A DNA stretch of 64,000 nucleotides from Priestia taiwanensis (GCF_014638355.1 NZ_BMFK01000002.1:124001-188000), one strand, 5' to 3'. Positions 8,012-17,413 are shown, counted from the first letter of the stretch. A program made the numbers and translations. The notes: generated from the letters alone by a model not told the origin.

Positions 8012-8032
8012 AGGAGCGATTAACCGCTCCTT
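8011..8032. terminator. Bidirectional terminator between DUF2536 gene and yrrS
   Basis: AAGGAGCG (8011-8018) and CGCTCCTT (8025-8032) with T-runs on both strands (TTTTT on plus; TTTATTTTTTT on minus). Confidence 0.88.
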
Positions 8033-8061
8033 TTTCATATTAAGAAGAACATAACTATCCA

Positions 8062-8685
8062 TTATTTCAACTGTTCTACTAATGTTGGCATCCAACCTTC
8101 ATTTGTTACCCATTCTAATTTTACACGGTACATATACTTTCGGTCTTTCGTTCCAATAACCGCATTTACTTTATTTGCTCCACCACCATTACTAATACGC
8201 TGAGCAAATATATCCGAAACTGTTAATTCGGTTGCATATGCAGCTACTTGAAGCATTTCTTTCCAATCAGCAGATTTTGAGTCAAACTTCGTCACATGCG
8301 GCTCTGATTGTTCTGTACCTACTGGTTTCCAAGATGGATTTGTATATGCTTCCACGACATTCGGATCTGTGATATCTGTTACCATCACTTTACCATTTAC
8401 TGGTTCAGCTTTCTCCTCTGTCTTTGTTTCTTCTTTCTTCTCTTCCTCTTCTTTCGCGGGCTCTTTCTCTACACTTTCAGATACTTTTGGTTGTTCTGCT
8501 GGCTTTGTTGGCTTAGCTGTATCTTTCGATCCTCCTGTCGCAAAGAATACGCTCCATGTGATACAAATAATCAAAACAATTACAACAACAATTAATGTAT
8601 TTAAAACAGTATTAGCTCTTCGCTTTTTCTCACGCATTTCAAATCGTGGTCCTGTAATTTTGTTTTTCCCCACACTACTTCCCAC
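8062..8685 (-). CDS. yrrS: YrrS, DUF1510 membrane-anchored protein
   Basis: 207 aa: short basic N-terminus, one transmembrane helix (~28-49, TLIVVVIVLIICITW), a Lys/Glu/Pro-rich extracytoplasmic linker (~54-95), and a C-terminal DUF1510 domain (~100-207). In B. subtilis yrrS follows yrrR (pbpI) in one operon and YrrS is linked to division-associated cell-wall synthesis. Here it follows pbpI by 59 nt on the same strand and ends at a terminator shared with the convergent gene. Confidence 0.88.
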   Translation of the reverse strand: MGSSVGKNKITGPRFEMREKKRRANTVLNTLIVVVIVLIICITWSVFFATGGSKDTAKPTKPAEQPKVSESVEKEPAKEEEEKKEETKTEEKAEPVNGKVMVTDITDPNVVEAYTNPSWKPVGTEQSEPHVTKFDSKSADWKEMLQVAAYATELTVSDIFAQRISNGGGANKVNAVIGTKDRKYMYRVKLEWVTNEGWMPTLVEQLK

Positions 8686-8744
8686 CTTACTACTTCTATG
8701 TTATCTCTTATTTTAACAAAAATATACGCTATCGAAAAGTGCGT

Positions 8745-10493
8745 TTACTCCCTTACTTGTTGATCGTATTTATATAACTCCTGAACATAATCATGAAAAA
8801 TACGAATTGGATTATTCCCAGTACTTGCAGAAGATAACTCGACAACGACTAGTGCATAACGTGGGTTCTCATATGGAAAATATCCTGCAATCCATTTATT
8901 CACACTTTGATTACTACCATCTTTTACTATCTCAGCTGTTCCGGTTTTCCCAGCTACTTTATACGGTAATTTATTTAATGATTCGGCTGTCCCACCTTTT
9001 TCTGTTACTTTCTTCATTAATTGTTGCAATATTTTAACTGTCGATTGTTGTAATCCATCTCCACCTAAATGATGCTCTTCAAAGTGATAAAAGCTCATGC
9101 TATTTTTATATAAAATATCACTTACAACTTTTATTTCTTTCCGTTCCCCTCCCCTTGCGATTGTTGCCATCATATTTGCAATTGCCAGGGGAGTATACTG
9201 TACATCCTTTTGTCCAATTGCCGTTTGTGCTACTGCCTTTTGGATATGCTTCTCTTTTTCCTCATGCCAAATGACATTCGTGTCCTCTTCTTCTAATGGT
9301 CGAAAATCATCATAATGAAATACCCTTCCGTGCCATCCCACTCTCTCTTCCATTCCTAACTTCTTCGCATATTCCTCCATCATATTTTTATCACGTTTAA
9401 TTAACTCATTCCCTAATGTAGCAAATGTATAATTACAACTTTTTGCAAAACTATCTTCAAATGATAACTCCCCAAGCGCACGGCTCCCTTTCTCCCCATA
9501 TACATCTAAATCACAATTAAACGTACGCGTAGATGTGTAACGCCCCTTTTCTAAAGCAGCTGCTGCAATAACAGTCTTGAAGACTGAGCCTGGAAACTGC
9601 CTTGTTAACATATAATTTGTTATCGTTTCTTTGTAATTATTACGATCGAGCGTTGGTTTACTAGCTAAAGCAAGTACTTCATTCGTCTTCACATCAACTA
9701 ACACCATCCCGCCTTTTTGAATGTTGTATTTCGTTAATAACGCTTCTCCTATCATCTGTATTTGTTTATGAATTGTTGTCTTAACCATAACAGGATAAAA
9801 AGGATTCCCAGGCTCTACATATTTCACCTTTGTTCCAAATAAAGAATCACCTTTTCGATCAACGTGGTAGAGTAGTTTCTTCTCTCCATCACTTAATAAA
9901 AATTCATCAAATGAATATTGTAAACCAGAGATTCCTGTTAACGTATTAAAGGAGATATTCCCATTCTGCATTCTCTCTTTATATTTACGTTCTAGAAGAT
10001 CGCTATTCTTACCAACTAACCCTAACAAATGCTCCGCTGCTACCCCAGATATATCTTTTTTCTTTGAAACTGCAATAACACCAGGAATCCTCAAAGCATT
10101 TACTTGTTTCATTCCTTCTTCTGTCAACTCTATACCATCGTCAATAACAACTTCTTTTGTTCGTTCTACATGTTCCGTAAGTGTTTTTGAACTCACTCCT
10201 ACTATCTTTGCAACCTGCTCTACCGGCCAATCTATCTTTCGTAAAAATGGAAATAAGAGAAGGACCGGCTGATATTCTTCTGATAAATGCTCGTTATGAC
10301 GATCAACTAATCCACCTCTCCCATCATGAATGGCATATATATGCGCTCGTTGAGAAATACTTCGCTCTAACAAATTAATATTACGACTTGTAAAAGATTC
10401 TGTTGAAGCAAGTTGCACTTGCATAAGCCTAATCAACAATATACAAAGTCCTATTCCGATACATGTCGCAACAATAAATACTCGTTTCTTCAT
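8745..10493 (-). CDS. pbpI: Penicillin-binding protein (class B transpeptidase), PbpI/YrrR type
   Basis: 582 aa starting at ATG 10491-10493, 7 nt after GAGGTG; two upstream in-frame starts are worse spaced. N-terminal anchor at ~3-25, a dimerisation/MecA-like region to ~250, then the transpeptidase domain with SVFK (Ser303), SCN (~352-354) and KTGT (~516-519). It cross-links peptidoglycan outside the membrane. Position before yrrS and behind greA matches B. subtilis yrrR (PBP4b). The middle motif SCN instead of SxN with a small residue is a normal variant. Confidence 0.88.
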   Translation of the reverse strand: MKKRVFIVATCIGIGLCILLIRLMQVQLASTESFTSRNINLLERSISQRAHIYAIHDGRGGLVDRHNEHLSEEYQPVLLLFPFLRKIDWPVEQVAKIVGVSSKTLTEHVERTKEVVIDDGIELTEEGMKQVNALRIPGVIAVSKKKDISGVAAEHLLGLVGKNSDLLERKYKERMQNGNISFNTLTGISGLQYSFDEFLLSDGEKKLLYHVDRKGDSLFGTKVKYVEPGNPFYPVMVKTTIHKQIQMIGEALLTKYNIQKGGMVLVDVKTNEVLALASKPTLDRNNYKETITNYMLTRQFPGSVFKTVIAAAALEKGRYTSTRTFNCDLDVYGEKGSRALGELSFEDSFAKSCNYTFATLGNELIKRDKNMMEEYAKKLGMEERVGWHGRVFHYDDFRPLEEEDTNVIWHEEKEKHIQKAVAQTAIGQKDVQYTPLAIANMMATIARGGERKEIKVVSDILYKNSMSFYHFEEHHLGGDGLQQSTVKILQQLMKKVTEKGGTAESLNKLPYKVAGKTGTAEIVKDGSNQSVNKWIAGYFPYENPRYALVVVELSSASTGNNPIRIFHDYVQELYKYDQQVRE

Positions 10494-10621
10494 CAACATA
10501 CACCTCACTGTTAGTGTGAGCGTTATACCTTGTTTTTATTTCCAAATTATAATTCTTTATCTTTTTCAGAAAGTACACAGCAAGTTCACACCGAATACAC
10601 TTTACAAGCGTATTCTATAAA

Positions 10622-10723
10622 CAAGAAAGGGCTCCAAGTGCTGGGAGTACTCACCTTTCCCTTCAATCAAACCTCTCTAATATAAAGAAAGAGTGGTGGG
10701 CTAACGCCTACCACTCTTTTTTT
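10622..10723 (+). ncRNA. Candidate plus-strand small RNA between pbpI and greA
   Basis: On the plus strand, opposite to both neighbours, an imperfect hairpin region around 10624-10662 (GAAAGG...CCTTTC, with GCTCC/GGAG inside) leads to a strong intrinsic terminator: AAAGAGTGGTGGG (10688-10700) paired with CCTACCACTCTTT (10707-10719) plus a further T-run to 10723. No ORF of note is present. A TATAAA lies at 10616-10621 but no convincing -35. The terminator has no protein gene to serve on this strand, so a ~100-nt transcript is inferred. Confidence 0.45.
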
Positions 10724-10731
10724 CGTCTACA

Positions 10732-10771
10732 AGAAAATCCACAGAGCATACGAACACCCTGTGGATTTTCT
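10732..10771 (-). terminator. greA terminator
   Basis: AGAAAATCCACAG (10732-10744) with CTGTGGATTTTCT (10759-10771), a perfect 13-bp stem just past the greA stop, T-rich on the exit side in minus-strand reading. Confidence 0.8.
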
Positions 10772-10776
10772 CATTA

Positions 10777-11253
10777 TTATTTTACTGCAGTTATACGAAC
10801 AAACATATCTCCACCTGGTGTAGAAACTGTTACTTCGTCGCCAATTGTTTTGCCTATTAAGCTACGTGCAATTGGTGAATCATTTGAAATCTTACCTTCG
10901 AATGGATCTGCTTCTGCTGAACCTACGATTGTGTAAGTTTCTTCTTCTCCGTCTGGTAACTCTGTAAATGTTACTGATTTACCTAGAGAAACAACCGAAG
11001 AATTCTCATTATCTTCTGTAATAATTTGCGCGTTACGAATCATGTTTTCTAATGTTGTAATACGACCTTCCACGAAAGCTTGCTCATCTTTCGCTGCATC
11101 GTACTCTGAGTTCTCCGATAAGTCACCGAAGCTACGAGCGATCTTAATACGCTCTACGACTTCTTTACGACGAACCGTTTTTAATTGTTCTAATTCATTC
11201 TCTAATTTTTCTTTTCCTTCTTTTGTCATAGGATACTTCTTTTCAGTAGCCAT
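10777..11253 (-). CDS. greA: Transcription elongation factor GreA
   Basis: 158 aa from ATG 11251-11253 (AAAGGAG 8 nt before it; the GTG three codons upstream overlaps that site). The N-terminal coiled coil (~10-75) ends in [16 protein letters not shown], with the acidic tip residues that rescue backtracked RNA polymerase by stimulating transcript cleavage; the C-terminal FKBP-like domain contains [10 protein letters not shown]. It follows udk, as in other Bacillus, but with ~200 nt between them holding a large hairpin. Confidence 0.97.
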   Translation of the reverse strand: MATEKKYPMTKEGKEKLENELEQLKTVRRKEVVERIKIARSFGDLSENSEYDAAKDEQAFVEGRITTLENMIRNAQIITEDNENSSVVSLGKSVTFTELPDGEEETYTIVGSAEADPFEGKISNDSPIARSLIGKTIGDEVTVSTPGGDMFVRITAVK

Positions 11254-11341
11254 GTTTTTCACTCCTTTTAATATCCACCATTTCTCTTTATGTAGGTAAC
11301 ATTTTTAAGTTTTTTCTTTTTCTATCTTGAATACAAATCAT

Positions 11342-11379
11342 CCTCAAGTAGAAGAAATATATCTCCCTTCTACTTGAGG
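11342..11379. repeat. Perfect 13-bp inverted repeat in the udk-greA gap
   Basis: CCTCAAGTAGAAG (11342-11354) and CTTCTACTTGAGG (11367-11379) with a 12-nt loop. No T-run follows on either strand immediately, so it does not look like a standard terminator. It could be an RNA structure in the greA leader or a processing site. Confidence 0.6.
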
Positions 11380-11451
11380 TCTAAGTTCTCGTTATTTACA
11401 TTGTATTCCATAATAAAAGAAAAATGTAATTACTATTATTTACTTATCCTA

Positions 11452-12087
11452 TTACAAAATTACCTTTTGTTCAAGGATTGTTTGGATTTTTGTGATGATT
11501 AAATCGATTGCTACGTGGTTTTGTCCACCTTCTGGGATAATAATATCTGCATAACGTTTAGAAGGCTCGATGAATTCATTATGCATCGGACGTACGACAT
11601 TGCAATACTGTTCAATCACAGATTCAATTGTACGGCCGCGCTCGTTAATGTCACGTACCATGCGACGTAAAATACGAATATCTGCATCTGTATCAACAAA
11701 TAATTTAATATCCATTAAATCGCGTAGTCTCTCATCCTCTAGTACAAGAATCCCCTCTAAGATAATAACATCTTTCGGTTCTACTTTCACCGTTTCCAAC
11801 GAGCGTGTATGAAGCTTATAATCATAGATTGGCTTCTCAATTTCTTTGTACTCAAGAAGTTGATTAATATGCTCCATTAATAATCCATTATCAAATGCCA
11901 TCGGATGATCGTAATTTGTATTTAATCTTTCTTCAAATGGCAAATGACTTTGATCTTTGTAATAAAAATCTTGTTGAAGCATTAATACAGAACGATCTTT
12001 GAAAAACTCAATGATTGCATTTGTTACACTCGTTTTGCCAGAACCTGATCCGCCAGCAATACCAATTACGATGGGTCTATTCCCCAT
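11452..12087 (-). CDS. udk: Uridine/cytidine kinase
   Basis: 211 aa P-loop kinase phosphorylating uridine and cytidine to their 5'-monophosphates in pyrimidine salvage. Walker [10 protein letters not shown] at 12-20, QQDFYYKD around 38-45, DHPMAFD near 60, and the LID arginines in [13 protein letters not shown]. Length is that of the family. It sits 17 nt after trhP2 on the same strand in the conserved trmR-trhP1-trhP2-udk-greA order. Confidence 0.96.
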   Translation of the reverse strand: MGNRPIVIGIAGGSGSGKTSVTNAIIEFFKDRSVLMLQQDFYYKDQSHLPFEERLNTNYDHPMAFDNGLLMEHINQLLEYKEIEKPIYDYKLHTRSLETVKVEPKDVIILEGILVLEDERLRDLMDIKLFVDTDADIRILRRMVRDINERGRTIESVIEQYCNVVRPMHNEFIEPSKRYADIIIPEGGQNHVAIDLIITKIQTILEQKVIL

Positions 12088-12104
12088 ATATTATCCCTCT
12101 TTCT

Positions 12105-13385
12105 TTACATTATGCGTTTTCTCATCATGTTATATGGAAATACTTCTTTGTCCACTTTAATCTTCACAATTTGTAGTGGATGACGTGCTGCATCTAACTC
12201 GTTTCCATCTTCATCCCAAATTGTACCTACCGTTTGAGAGAAATTATCCATTTCTGGTCCAAAGAATTCGATTGAATCTCCTGGTTTGAAATGATTGCGT
12301 TGCTCCAGTGTCACAATACCAGTTTCTTGATCATAACCAAGAACAAGACCAGCGAAGTCCCAGTCTGTCTTCTTGCTATGTGTACCGAATAATTGCTCAT
12401 TATACCCCGGAACACCTTCATAGAAAGCTGGAGCTGCTTCACGATTTTCACATTTCGCTAGCTCATCTAACCATTCTTGTTTCATCACGAAGTTCTCTGG
12501 GTCTGCACAGTACGCATCAATTACTTTACGGTAAACCGTTACAACTGTTGCAATATAGTGAATTGATTTCATACGACCTTCAACTTTTAAACTGTCTACA
12601 CCAATTTCAATCATTTTTGGAATCGATGATAATAAGTTTAAGTCTTTTGCACTCATCGCAAACGGTGCATCTTCTTCGCCGTATAATTTCATTTCTACCG
12701 CACCTTGTACTTGTGATTCTGTTTGAATTAAATTATAATCCCAACGACAAGATTGGCAACAACCTCCACGGTTACTGTCACGTGCAGTCATATGGTTACT
12801 TAACGTACAACGTCCAGAATAAGCAATACACATTGCACCGTGAACAAATGCCTCGATTTCGATATCTACTTTTTCTTTCATTTCTTTAATCTCTTCATGG
12901 CTTGTTTCACGTGCAAGTACAACACGATGTAATCCTTCTTTTTTCCAGTACTCCACTGCTTTCCAGTTTGAAAGAGATTGTTGTGTACTTAAATGAATCT
13001 CAACCTTTGGTGCTACTCTGCGACATGTTTCAATGATATATGGGTCCGCAACGATAATACCTGTTACGCCTGCATCCTCAAGGCCTTTTAAATATTCTTC
13101 TAAGCCATGCATATTCTCATTATGTGCATAAATATTTGTCGTTACATAAATTTTTGCACCATATTTATTTGCAAATGCAACACCTTCTGCCATATCTTCT
13201 AATGTGAAGTTACCTGCATTTGAGCGTAAGCCGAACTCTTGTCCACCGATAAATACAGCATCTGCACCGTAACGAACAGCAATTTTTAACTTCTCTAAAT
13301 TACCTGCCGGCGCTAATAATTCGGGCTTCTTAACAATTACTCGTTTCCCCTCAACTACACGAGAGATTTCTTTTGTGGCTGTCAT
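12105..13385 (-). CDS. trhP2: TrhP2 (YrrO), U32-family tRNA wobble-uridine hydroxylation protein
   Basis: 426 aa peptidase-U32 family protein. KPELLAPAGNLEKLKIAVRYGADAV is the family N-terminus; EAFVHGAMCIAYSGRC and GGCCQSCRWDY supply the cysteine cluster expected to hold an iron-sulfur centre; DSLKVEGRMKS follows. With TrhP1 it is needed in B. subtilis for 5-hydroxyuridine formation at U34 of several tRNAs, using prephenate-derived chemistry. The downstream partner methyltransferase TrmR is encoded three genes up. Located 22 nt after trhP1. Confidence 0.9.
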   Translation of the reverse strand: MTATKEISRVVEGKRVIVKKPELLAPAGNLEKLKIAVRYGADAVFIGGQEFGLRSNAGNFTLEDMAEGVAFANKYGAKIYVTTNIYAHNENMHGLEEYLKGLEDAGVTGIIVADPYIIETCRRVAPKVEIHLSTQQSLSNWKAVEYWKKEGLHRVVLARETSHEEIKEMKEKVDIEIEAFVHGAMCIAYSGRCTLSNHMTARDSNRGGCCQSCRWDYNLIQTESQVQGAVEMKLYGEEDAPFAMSAKDLNLLSSIPKMIEIGVDSLKVEGRMKSIHYIATVVTVYRKVIDAYCADPENFVMKQEWLDELAKCENREAAPAFYEGVPGYNEQLFGTHSKKTDWDFAGLVLGYDQETGIVTLEQRNHFKPGDSIEFFGPEMDNFSQTVGTIWDEDGNELDAARHPLQIVKIKVDKEVFPYNMMRKRIM

Positions 13386-13407
13386 AGTTATTTCCTCCTT
13401 TCATCCA

Positions 13408-14334
13408 TTAATAAACTGTTTCTTTATAGAAAAAGCCTGTATCCAACGGACGATTTACTGGTTGAAGTTCTTCAATCTCTTTATATAAATCATCTTTCAC
13501 GTCATCGTATGCATCTACATCTTCTATACAAAGATCGATTGCTTGACGATATTTCTTCGTTACTTCTACGATATATTCCGTTGACTTTAGTACACCGTCG
13601 ATTTTGAATGAATCAATTCCAGCTTCAATCATTTCTTGTAAGTCATCAATGATACAAATGTCATTTGGACTCATAATATGCGTACCATTCTCATCCTCAT
13701 AAATAGGATATTTGGCGTCACGCTCTGGATCATAAAGGAATAGGTTCCCATCAGAACTAGCCGATACTTCCATATCCTTTTCACGATATTTGTAGTAATT
13801 TCCTACTAATAAACGTTTTGATTGGAACATACATGTCATACCATGAACTTGAACTTCTACCTCACCTTTAACATGCTCTTTCATTTCAACAATTGACTCC
13901 ATATTCAGTTCACGAGCAAGTACGGCACGTTTTGCGCCCCTCTCAATCCAATAATTGCATGTGAACCAGTTAGTAGCAGTAGTTTCTGTATTCCAGTGCA
14001 ATTGCATCTGCGGTGCTACTTCACGTACAATCATTAAGACTGCTGGATCACCGAATACGATTGCATCTGCATGTAATGACGATACATACTTTACATACTC
14101 TTCGATTGCTTCTACCTTTTCATTATGGAAAATAGCATTCATCGCTACGTAAACCTTCATATTATGTGCATGAGCAAGCTCAACCGCTTCCTTCAATGCC
14201 TCCTGCTTAAACTCCCCTGCTAAGCGAAGCCCAAATCGCTCTTCACCGATTATAATAGCTGTTGCCCCAGCCTCCGCTAAAAGCGGGATATCGGATACTT
14301 TCGTTGGTGTTACTAATAGTTCAGGTTTCTTCAT
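13408..14334 (-). CDS. trhP1: TrhP1 (YrrN), U32-family tRNA hydroxylation protein
   Basis: 308 aa, shorter U32 paralogue of TrhP2. Same ordering of motifs: KKPELLVTPTKVSDIPLLAEAGA, VQVHGMTCMFQSKRLL in place of the cysteine-rich block (it keeps one Cys there), and GIDSFKIDGVLKS. Works with TrhP2 in tRNA xo5U synthesis in B. subtilis. Six nt from the trmR stop and 22 nt from the trhP2 start, so cotranscribed. Fewer cysteines than TrhP2 fits a heteromeric or non-catalytic role, which is inference. Confidence 0.88.
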   Translation of the reverse strand: MKKPELLVTPTKVSDIPLLAEAGATAIIIGEERFGLRLAGEFKQEALKEAVELAHAHNMKVYVAMNAIFHNEKVEAIEEYVKYVSSLHADAIVFGDPAVLMIVREVAPQMQLHWNTETTATNWFTCNYWIERGAKRAVLARELNMESIVEMKEHVKGEVEVQVHGMTCMFQSKRLLVGNYYKYREKDMEVSASSDGNLFLYDPERDAKYPIYEDENGTHIMSPNDICIIDDLQEMIEAGIDSFKIDGVLKSTEYIVEVTKKYRQAIDLCIEDVDAYDDVKDDLYKEIEELQPVNRPLDTGFFYKETVY

Positions 14335-14340
14335 CTGCCA

Positions 14341-14979
14341 TCACCCCTTCTTTTTACTTACCGTCACTCCATCTCCAATAGGGAAAATTGTCGTATCATA
14401 CTTCGGATGGTTGCTTAACCACTCATTATAGTCTTTAATTTTATTCACTAAACAGCGACGTCGCTTATTTTCAATATATTGTACAATTTCTCCATGAAAT
14501 AGTACGTTATCGCTAATAATTACACCGTTATCGTTCAATAATGGTTCGTACAATTCAAAGAAACGCTTATACTGTCCCTTCGCTGCATCTATAAAAATAA
14601 CATCAAATGTACCGTGCTTTTGCACTTCTTCAAATGATAAAAGTGCGTCTCCTTCAATAAGTGTAATTTGATGCGTTAAACCAGCTTTCGCAATATATTC
14701 TTTTGCCTTTTCAATACGTGGTACATTACGCTCAATTGTCACTACTTCACATTGTGACAAAGATTGTACCATACGAATACTTGAATACCCAATCGCTGCG
14801 CCCAGCTCTAAGATTTTCTTCGGCTGAATTAAGCGAAGAAATTGAAGCATGTGTTCCATCCCTAACAAATCCATGATTGGAACATGCTGCTCACGTGCAT
14901 AGTCCTCCATCTCCATTAGAAGAGGATGACGCTCTTTCACCAATGCTAATAAGTAATCCTGTATTGCTTGTTGATCCAT
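14341..14979 (-). CDS. trmR: TrmR (YrrM), tRNA 5-hydroxyuridine methyltransferase
   Basis: 212 aa from ATG 14977-14979, preceded by TTGGAGG at 6-nt spacing; the longer in-frame ORF adds 42 hydrophobic residues not seen in the family. Class I SAM methyltransferase of the O-methyltransferase-3 type: motif I ELGAAIGYSS, TIERN, GDALLSF and FIDAAKGQY, SDNVLFHG. It methylates ho5U34 to mo5U34, completing the work of TrhP1/P2 encoded directly behind it. Upstream, a terminator separates it from mltG, so it likely has its own promoter. Confidence 0.9.
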   Translation of the reverse strand: MDQQAIQDYLLALVKERHPLLMEMEDYAREQHVPIMDLLGMEHMLQFLRLIQPKKILELGAAIGYSSIRMVQSLSQCEVVTIERNVPRIEKAKEYIAKAGLTHQITLIEGDALLSFEEVQKHGTFDVIFIDAAKGQYKRFFELYEPLLNDNGVIISDNVLFHGEIVQYIENKRRRCLVNKIKDYNEWLSNHPKYDTTIFPIGDGVTVSKKKG

Positions 14980-15105
14980 TGCGGCCTCCAACATAACTTG
15001 TTCAATATCGTATTTAAACCCGATATATTTTAACACAAATAAATAAAGAAAGAAAGGTGAAAAAATTCCAAACAATCCTTTTTCATCCTTCTTCTCTACA
15101 TACAA

Positions 15106-15133
15106 AAGGGGAACGATTCTATTCGCTCCCCTT
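15106..15133 (-). terminator. mltG terminator
   Basis: AAGGGGAACGA (15106-15116) and TCGCTCCCCTT (15123-15133), one G.U pair, followed on the minus strand by TTTTG. Confidence 0.75.
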
Positions 15134-15172
15134 ATACATTACTAATCCGTTTACCTAAATAACATAAATAGA

Positions 15173-16282
15173 TTATTGGACGTTATCAATATGTTGACGT
15201 TTCAATTCTTTATGTTCTTCAAACGTTTCTGCAAAGTATACTTTTCCGTCTTTTTTTGCAGCTAAGAAGTATAAATAATTCGTTTCTGCTGGTTCTAACG
15301 CTGCCTTAATTGACTCTTCTCCAGCATTTGCAATTGGACCTACTGGTAATCCTTTAATGTAATACGTATTGTACGGAGATTGTACTTCTAAATGTTCATA
15401 CAGAACGCGTGATTTATGTTCACCTAACGCATACAATACTGTCGGATCTGTTTGTAGTTTCATTCCTTTTTCAAGTCGGTTATAGAAAACACTCGCAATT
15501 TGTTTACGATCCGCTTGTTGCGTTGCTTCTTCTTCAATTAAAGATGACATTGTTACTAACGTATGCACATCCATATTTTTCGCTTTCATTTGCTCTTCAT
15601 ACTTAGCAAGTACTTCTTCTGTTTTCTTTAACATCGGCTTAATAATTTGATCAAGTGTTGGTTTTTCTTCTATATATTCATACTTCGCTGGGAATAAGTA
15701 CCCTTCTAGCGGATGCTTAATGTTCTTATCAAGTATTTTATCCGTTAAGATTGTCGGGAATTCTTTTTGGAGTTGTTTGACATACTCTTTATCGTCTAAC
15801 TTAGCTAGTATTTCTTTTTCCTTCAGACCAAACTTCTCTGCAATTAATTGTGCAATTTGTTCTAGTTGCTGACCTTCTGGGATAGTAAGTTCAAAATTAG
15901 CGGTCTGCTTAACATTTGTGCCATTTAATTCTCCCACGATTTCTTCTAGAGTCATGGACTTACTTAGCTCAACTGTTCCTGCTTTGAAATCTGCACTATT
16001 CTTTAGTTTCACATAATATTTAAAGATTTTCGCACTATGTATGAAGCCTTCTTTTTCTAACTTTTCTCCAATAGTAGTAGTACCTTCTCCTGATTTAACT
16101 TTAAAGTCTATCATTTCTGTTGCGTCCGCATTCACTGGCTTCAATGAATTATTAATATACAAAAATGCAGAAATTCCGACTACTAATAAAAGGCCGATAA
16201 TGACACTTGTAATCATAAAGACGATTTTGCGCACTGTTTTCGCCTCTTTTTGTCTATCTACTCCAACATTTTTCTGTTTCAT
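15173..16282 (-). CDS. mltG: Endolytic murein transglycosylase MltG (YceG-like)
   Basis: 369 aa with a cytoplasmic basic N-terminus, one TM helix (~19-46), a LysM-like subdomain (~65-150) and the YceG catalytic domain. TMSSLIEEEATQQADRKQIA carries the catalytic glutamate, followed by FYNRLEKGMKLQTDP, and the family end SPYNTYYIKGLPVGPIANAG. It cuts nascent glycan strands at the membrane. ATG start 7 nt after GGGGG. It stands downstream of the yrzL-ruvX-yrzB group but after their terminator. Confidence 0.95.
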   Translation of the reverse strand: MKQKNVGVDRQKEAKTVRKIVFMITSVIIGLLLVVGISAFLYINNSLKPVNADATEMIDFKVKSGEGTTTIGEKLEKEGFIHSAKIFKYYVKLKNSADFKAGTVELSKSMTLEEIVGELNGTNVKQTANFELTIPEGQQLEQIAQLIAEKFGLKEKEILAKLDDKEYVKQLQKEFPTILTDKILDKNIKHPLEGYLFPAKYEYIEEKPTLDQIIKPMLKKTEEVLAKYEEQMKAKNMDVHTLVTMSSLIEEEATQQADRKQIASVFYNRLEKGMKLQTDPTVLYALGEHKSRVLYEHLEVQSPYNTYYIKGLPVGPIANAGEESIKAALEPAETNYLYFLAAKKDGKVYFAETFEEHKELKRQHIDNVQ

Positions 16283-16399
16283 TCATGGTCCCCCTTTTCT
16301 TTCTGTTTTACATTATACAACAAAAAACGACGACCACTCACTTTTTTCTTTCCTTTTCGTTTTAGTGTACGGTAAAACGCCTATTTATACACATAGAAA

Positions 16400-16423
16400 A
16401 AAGCTTGAGTTCCCCCAAGCTTT
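16400..16423 (-). terminator. Terminator of alaS-proximal group after yrzB
   Basis: AAAGCTTG (16400-16407) and CAAGCTTT (16416-16423); minus-strand exit has six T. Confidence 0.85.
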
Positions 16424-16432
16424 CCTCATTTC

Positions 16433-16717
16433 TTACTCTTCTTCTGTTAAGAATGTGTTTAATACTTCTTCAATCATTTCCCACTCTTCTTCTGTTTCAA
16501 CTGGGAATAAATCTCCATCTTCGCCTTCTTCGTTCGCTTCGAAGCTAGATGCGTGATAGATTGGATCTCCATCTTCATCAAACTCACCGATTGGAGAGTA
16601 GATTACGTATGATTTACCTGTATCATCTGATTCGAATGTGAAAAGGATTTGGCAAAGATGCTCGTTACCTTCTTCATCAATAATTGTGATTTGTTGTTCT
16701 CCGTGTGTCATGTTCAT
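16433..16717 (-). CDS. yrzB: YrzB, DUF1292 protein
   Basis: 94 aa, very acidic, beginning [32 protein letters not shown], the standard DUF1292 start; core YVIYSP...[13 protein letters not shown]. Function unknown, but the ireB-ruvX-DUF1292 trio behind alaS is conserved across Firmicutes. Starts 10 nt after the ruvX stop and ends at a strong terminator. Confidence 0.9.
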   Translation of the reverse strand: MNMTHGEQQITIIDEEGNEHLCQILFTFESDDTGKSYVIYSPIGEFDEDGDPIYHASSFEANEEGEDGDLFPVETEEEWEMIEEVLNTFLTEEE

Positions 16718-16727
16718 TCACCTCAAA

Positions 16728-17144
16728 TTAGTTTTTGCTATCAAGATAGCCTTGCAAAATAACGACTGCCGCCATTTTGTCAATTACTTGCTTGCGCTTC
16801 TTACGGCTAACATCTGCTGAAATTAGTAACCTTTCTGCCGCCATCGTTGATAGACGTTCATCCCACATAATAACTGGAAGGCCGAATTGTTCTTTCACCA
16901 CTTCTGCATAATGTTGACACGCTTCTCCGCGCGGTCCAATAGAGCCATTCATGTTTTTAGGTAGACCAATAACAAACGACTCTACTTCATACATCTTAAC
17001 CAATTCTCGTAATCGGTCAAGTCCTAACTCATTTTTTTCTTCATTAATTTTTATTGTTTCGATCCCTTGTGCAGTCCAGCCCATTTCATCACTTACGGCT
17101 ACACCGACAGTTTTCGTCCCAACATCTAAACCTAATACACGCAT
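16728..17144 (-). CDS. ruvX: RuvX/YqgF Holliday-junction resolvase-like / pre-16S rRNA nuclease
   Basis: 138 aa RNase-H fold. [14 protein letters not shown] has catalytic Asp6, [15 protein letters not shown] follows with the phosphate-binding loop, and WDERLST carries a second acidic residue. In several bacteria the family acts in 16S 5'-end maturation; Holliday-junction cleavage was the older proposal. It starts 2 nt after the yrzL stop, so the two are translationally close. Confidence 0.93.
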   Translation of the reverse strand: MRVLGLDVGTKTVGVAVSDEMGWTAQGIETIKINEEKNELGLDRLRELVKMYEVESFVIGLPKNMNGSIGPRGEACQHYAEVVKEQFGLPVIMWDERLSTMAAERLLISADVSRKKRKQVIDKMAAVVILQGYLDSKN

Positions 17145-17146
17145 AT

Positions 17147-17413
17147 TTATTCCTCGCGATGATGTTTTAAATACGATTTCACTAATTCTTCAATTAGCTC
17201 ATCTCGTTCTAACTTACGGATAATATTTCTAGCATCATTATGACGTGGGATGTATGCTGGATCCCCTGATAATAAATATCCAACTATTTGATTAATCGGA
17301 TTATATCCTTTCTCTTGAAGTGCATCATAAACAGTACATAATACTTCGTTAGCCTGGATATTTTGCGTCTCTTCTTGAAAACTGAACTTCATTGTGTTAT
17401 CGAATGAGCTCAT
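17147..17413 (-). CDS. yrzL: YrzL, IreB-family regulatory phosphoprotein
   Basis: 88 aa from ATG 17411-17413 (GAGGTG 6 nt before it; the GTG three codons upstream lies inside that site). [12 protein letters not shown] plus [28 protein letters not shown] are the family signature. In Enterococcus IreB is phosphorylated by the PASTA kinase IreK on N-terminal threonines; the equivalent Thr in DNTMKF is present. Leads the ireB-ruvX-DUF1292 group about 120 nt behind alaS. Confidence 0.92.
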   Translation of the reverse strand: MSSFDNTMKFSFQEETQNIQANEVLCTVYDALQEKGYNPINQIVGYLLSGDPAYIPRHNDARNIIRKLERDELIEELVKSYLKHHREE

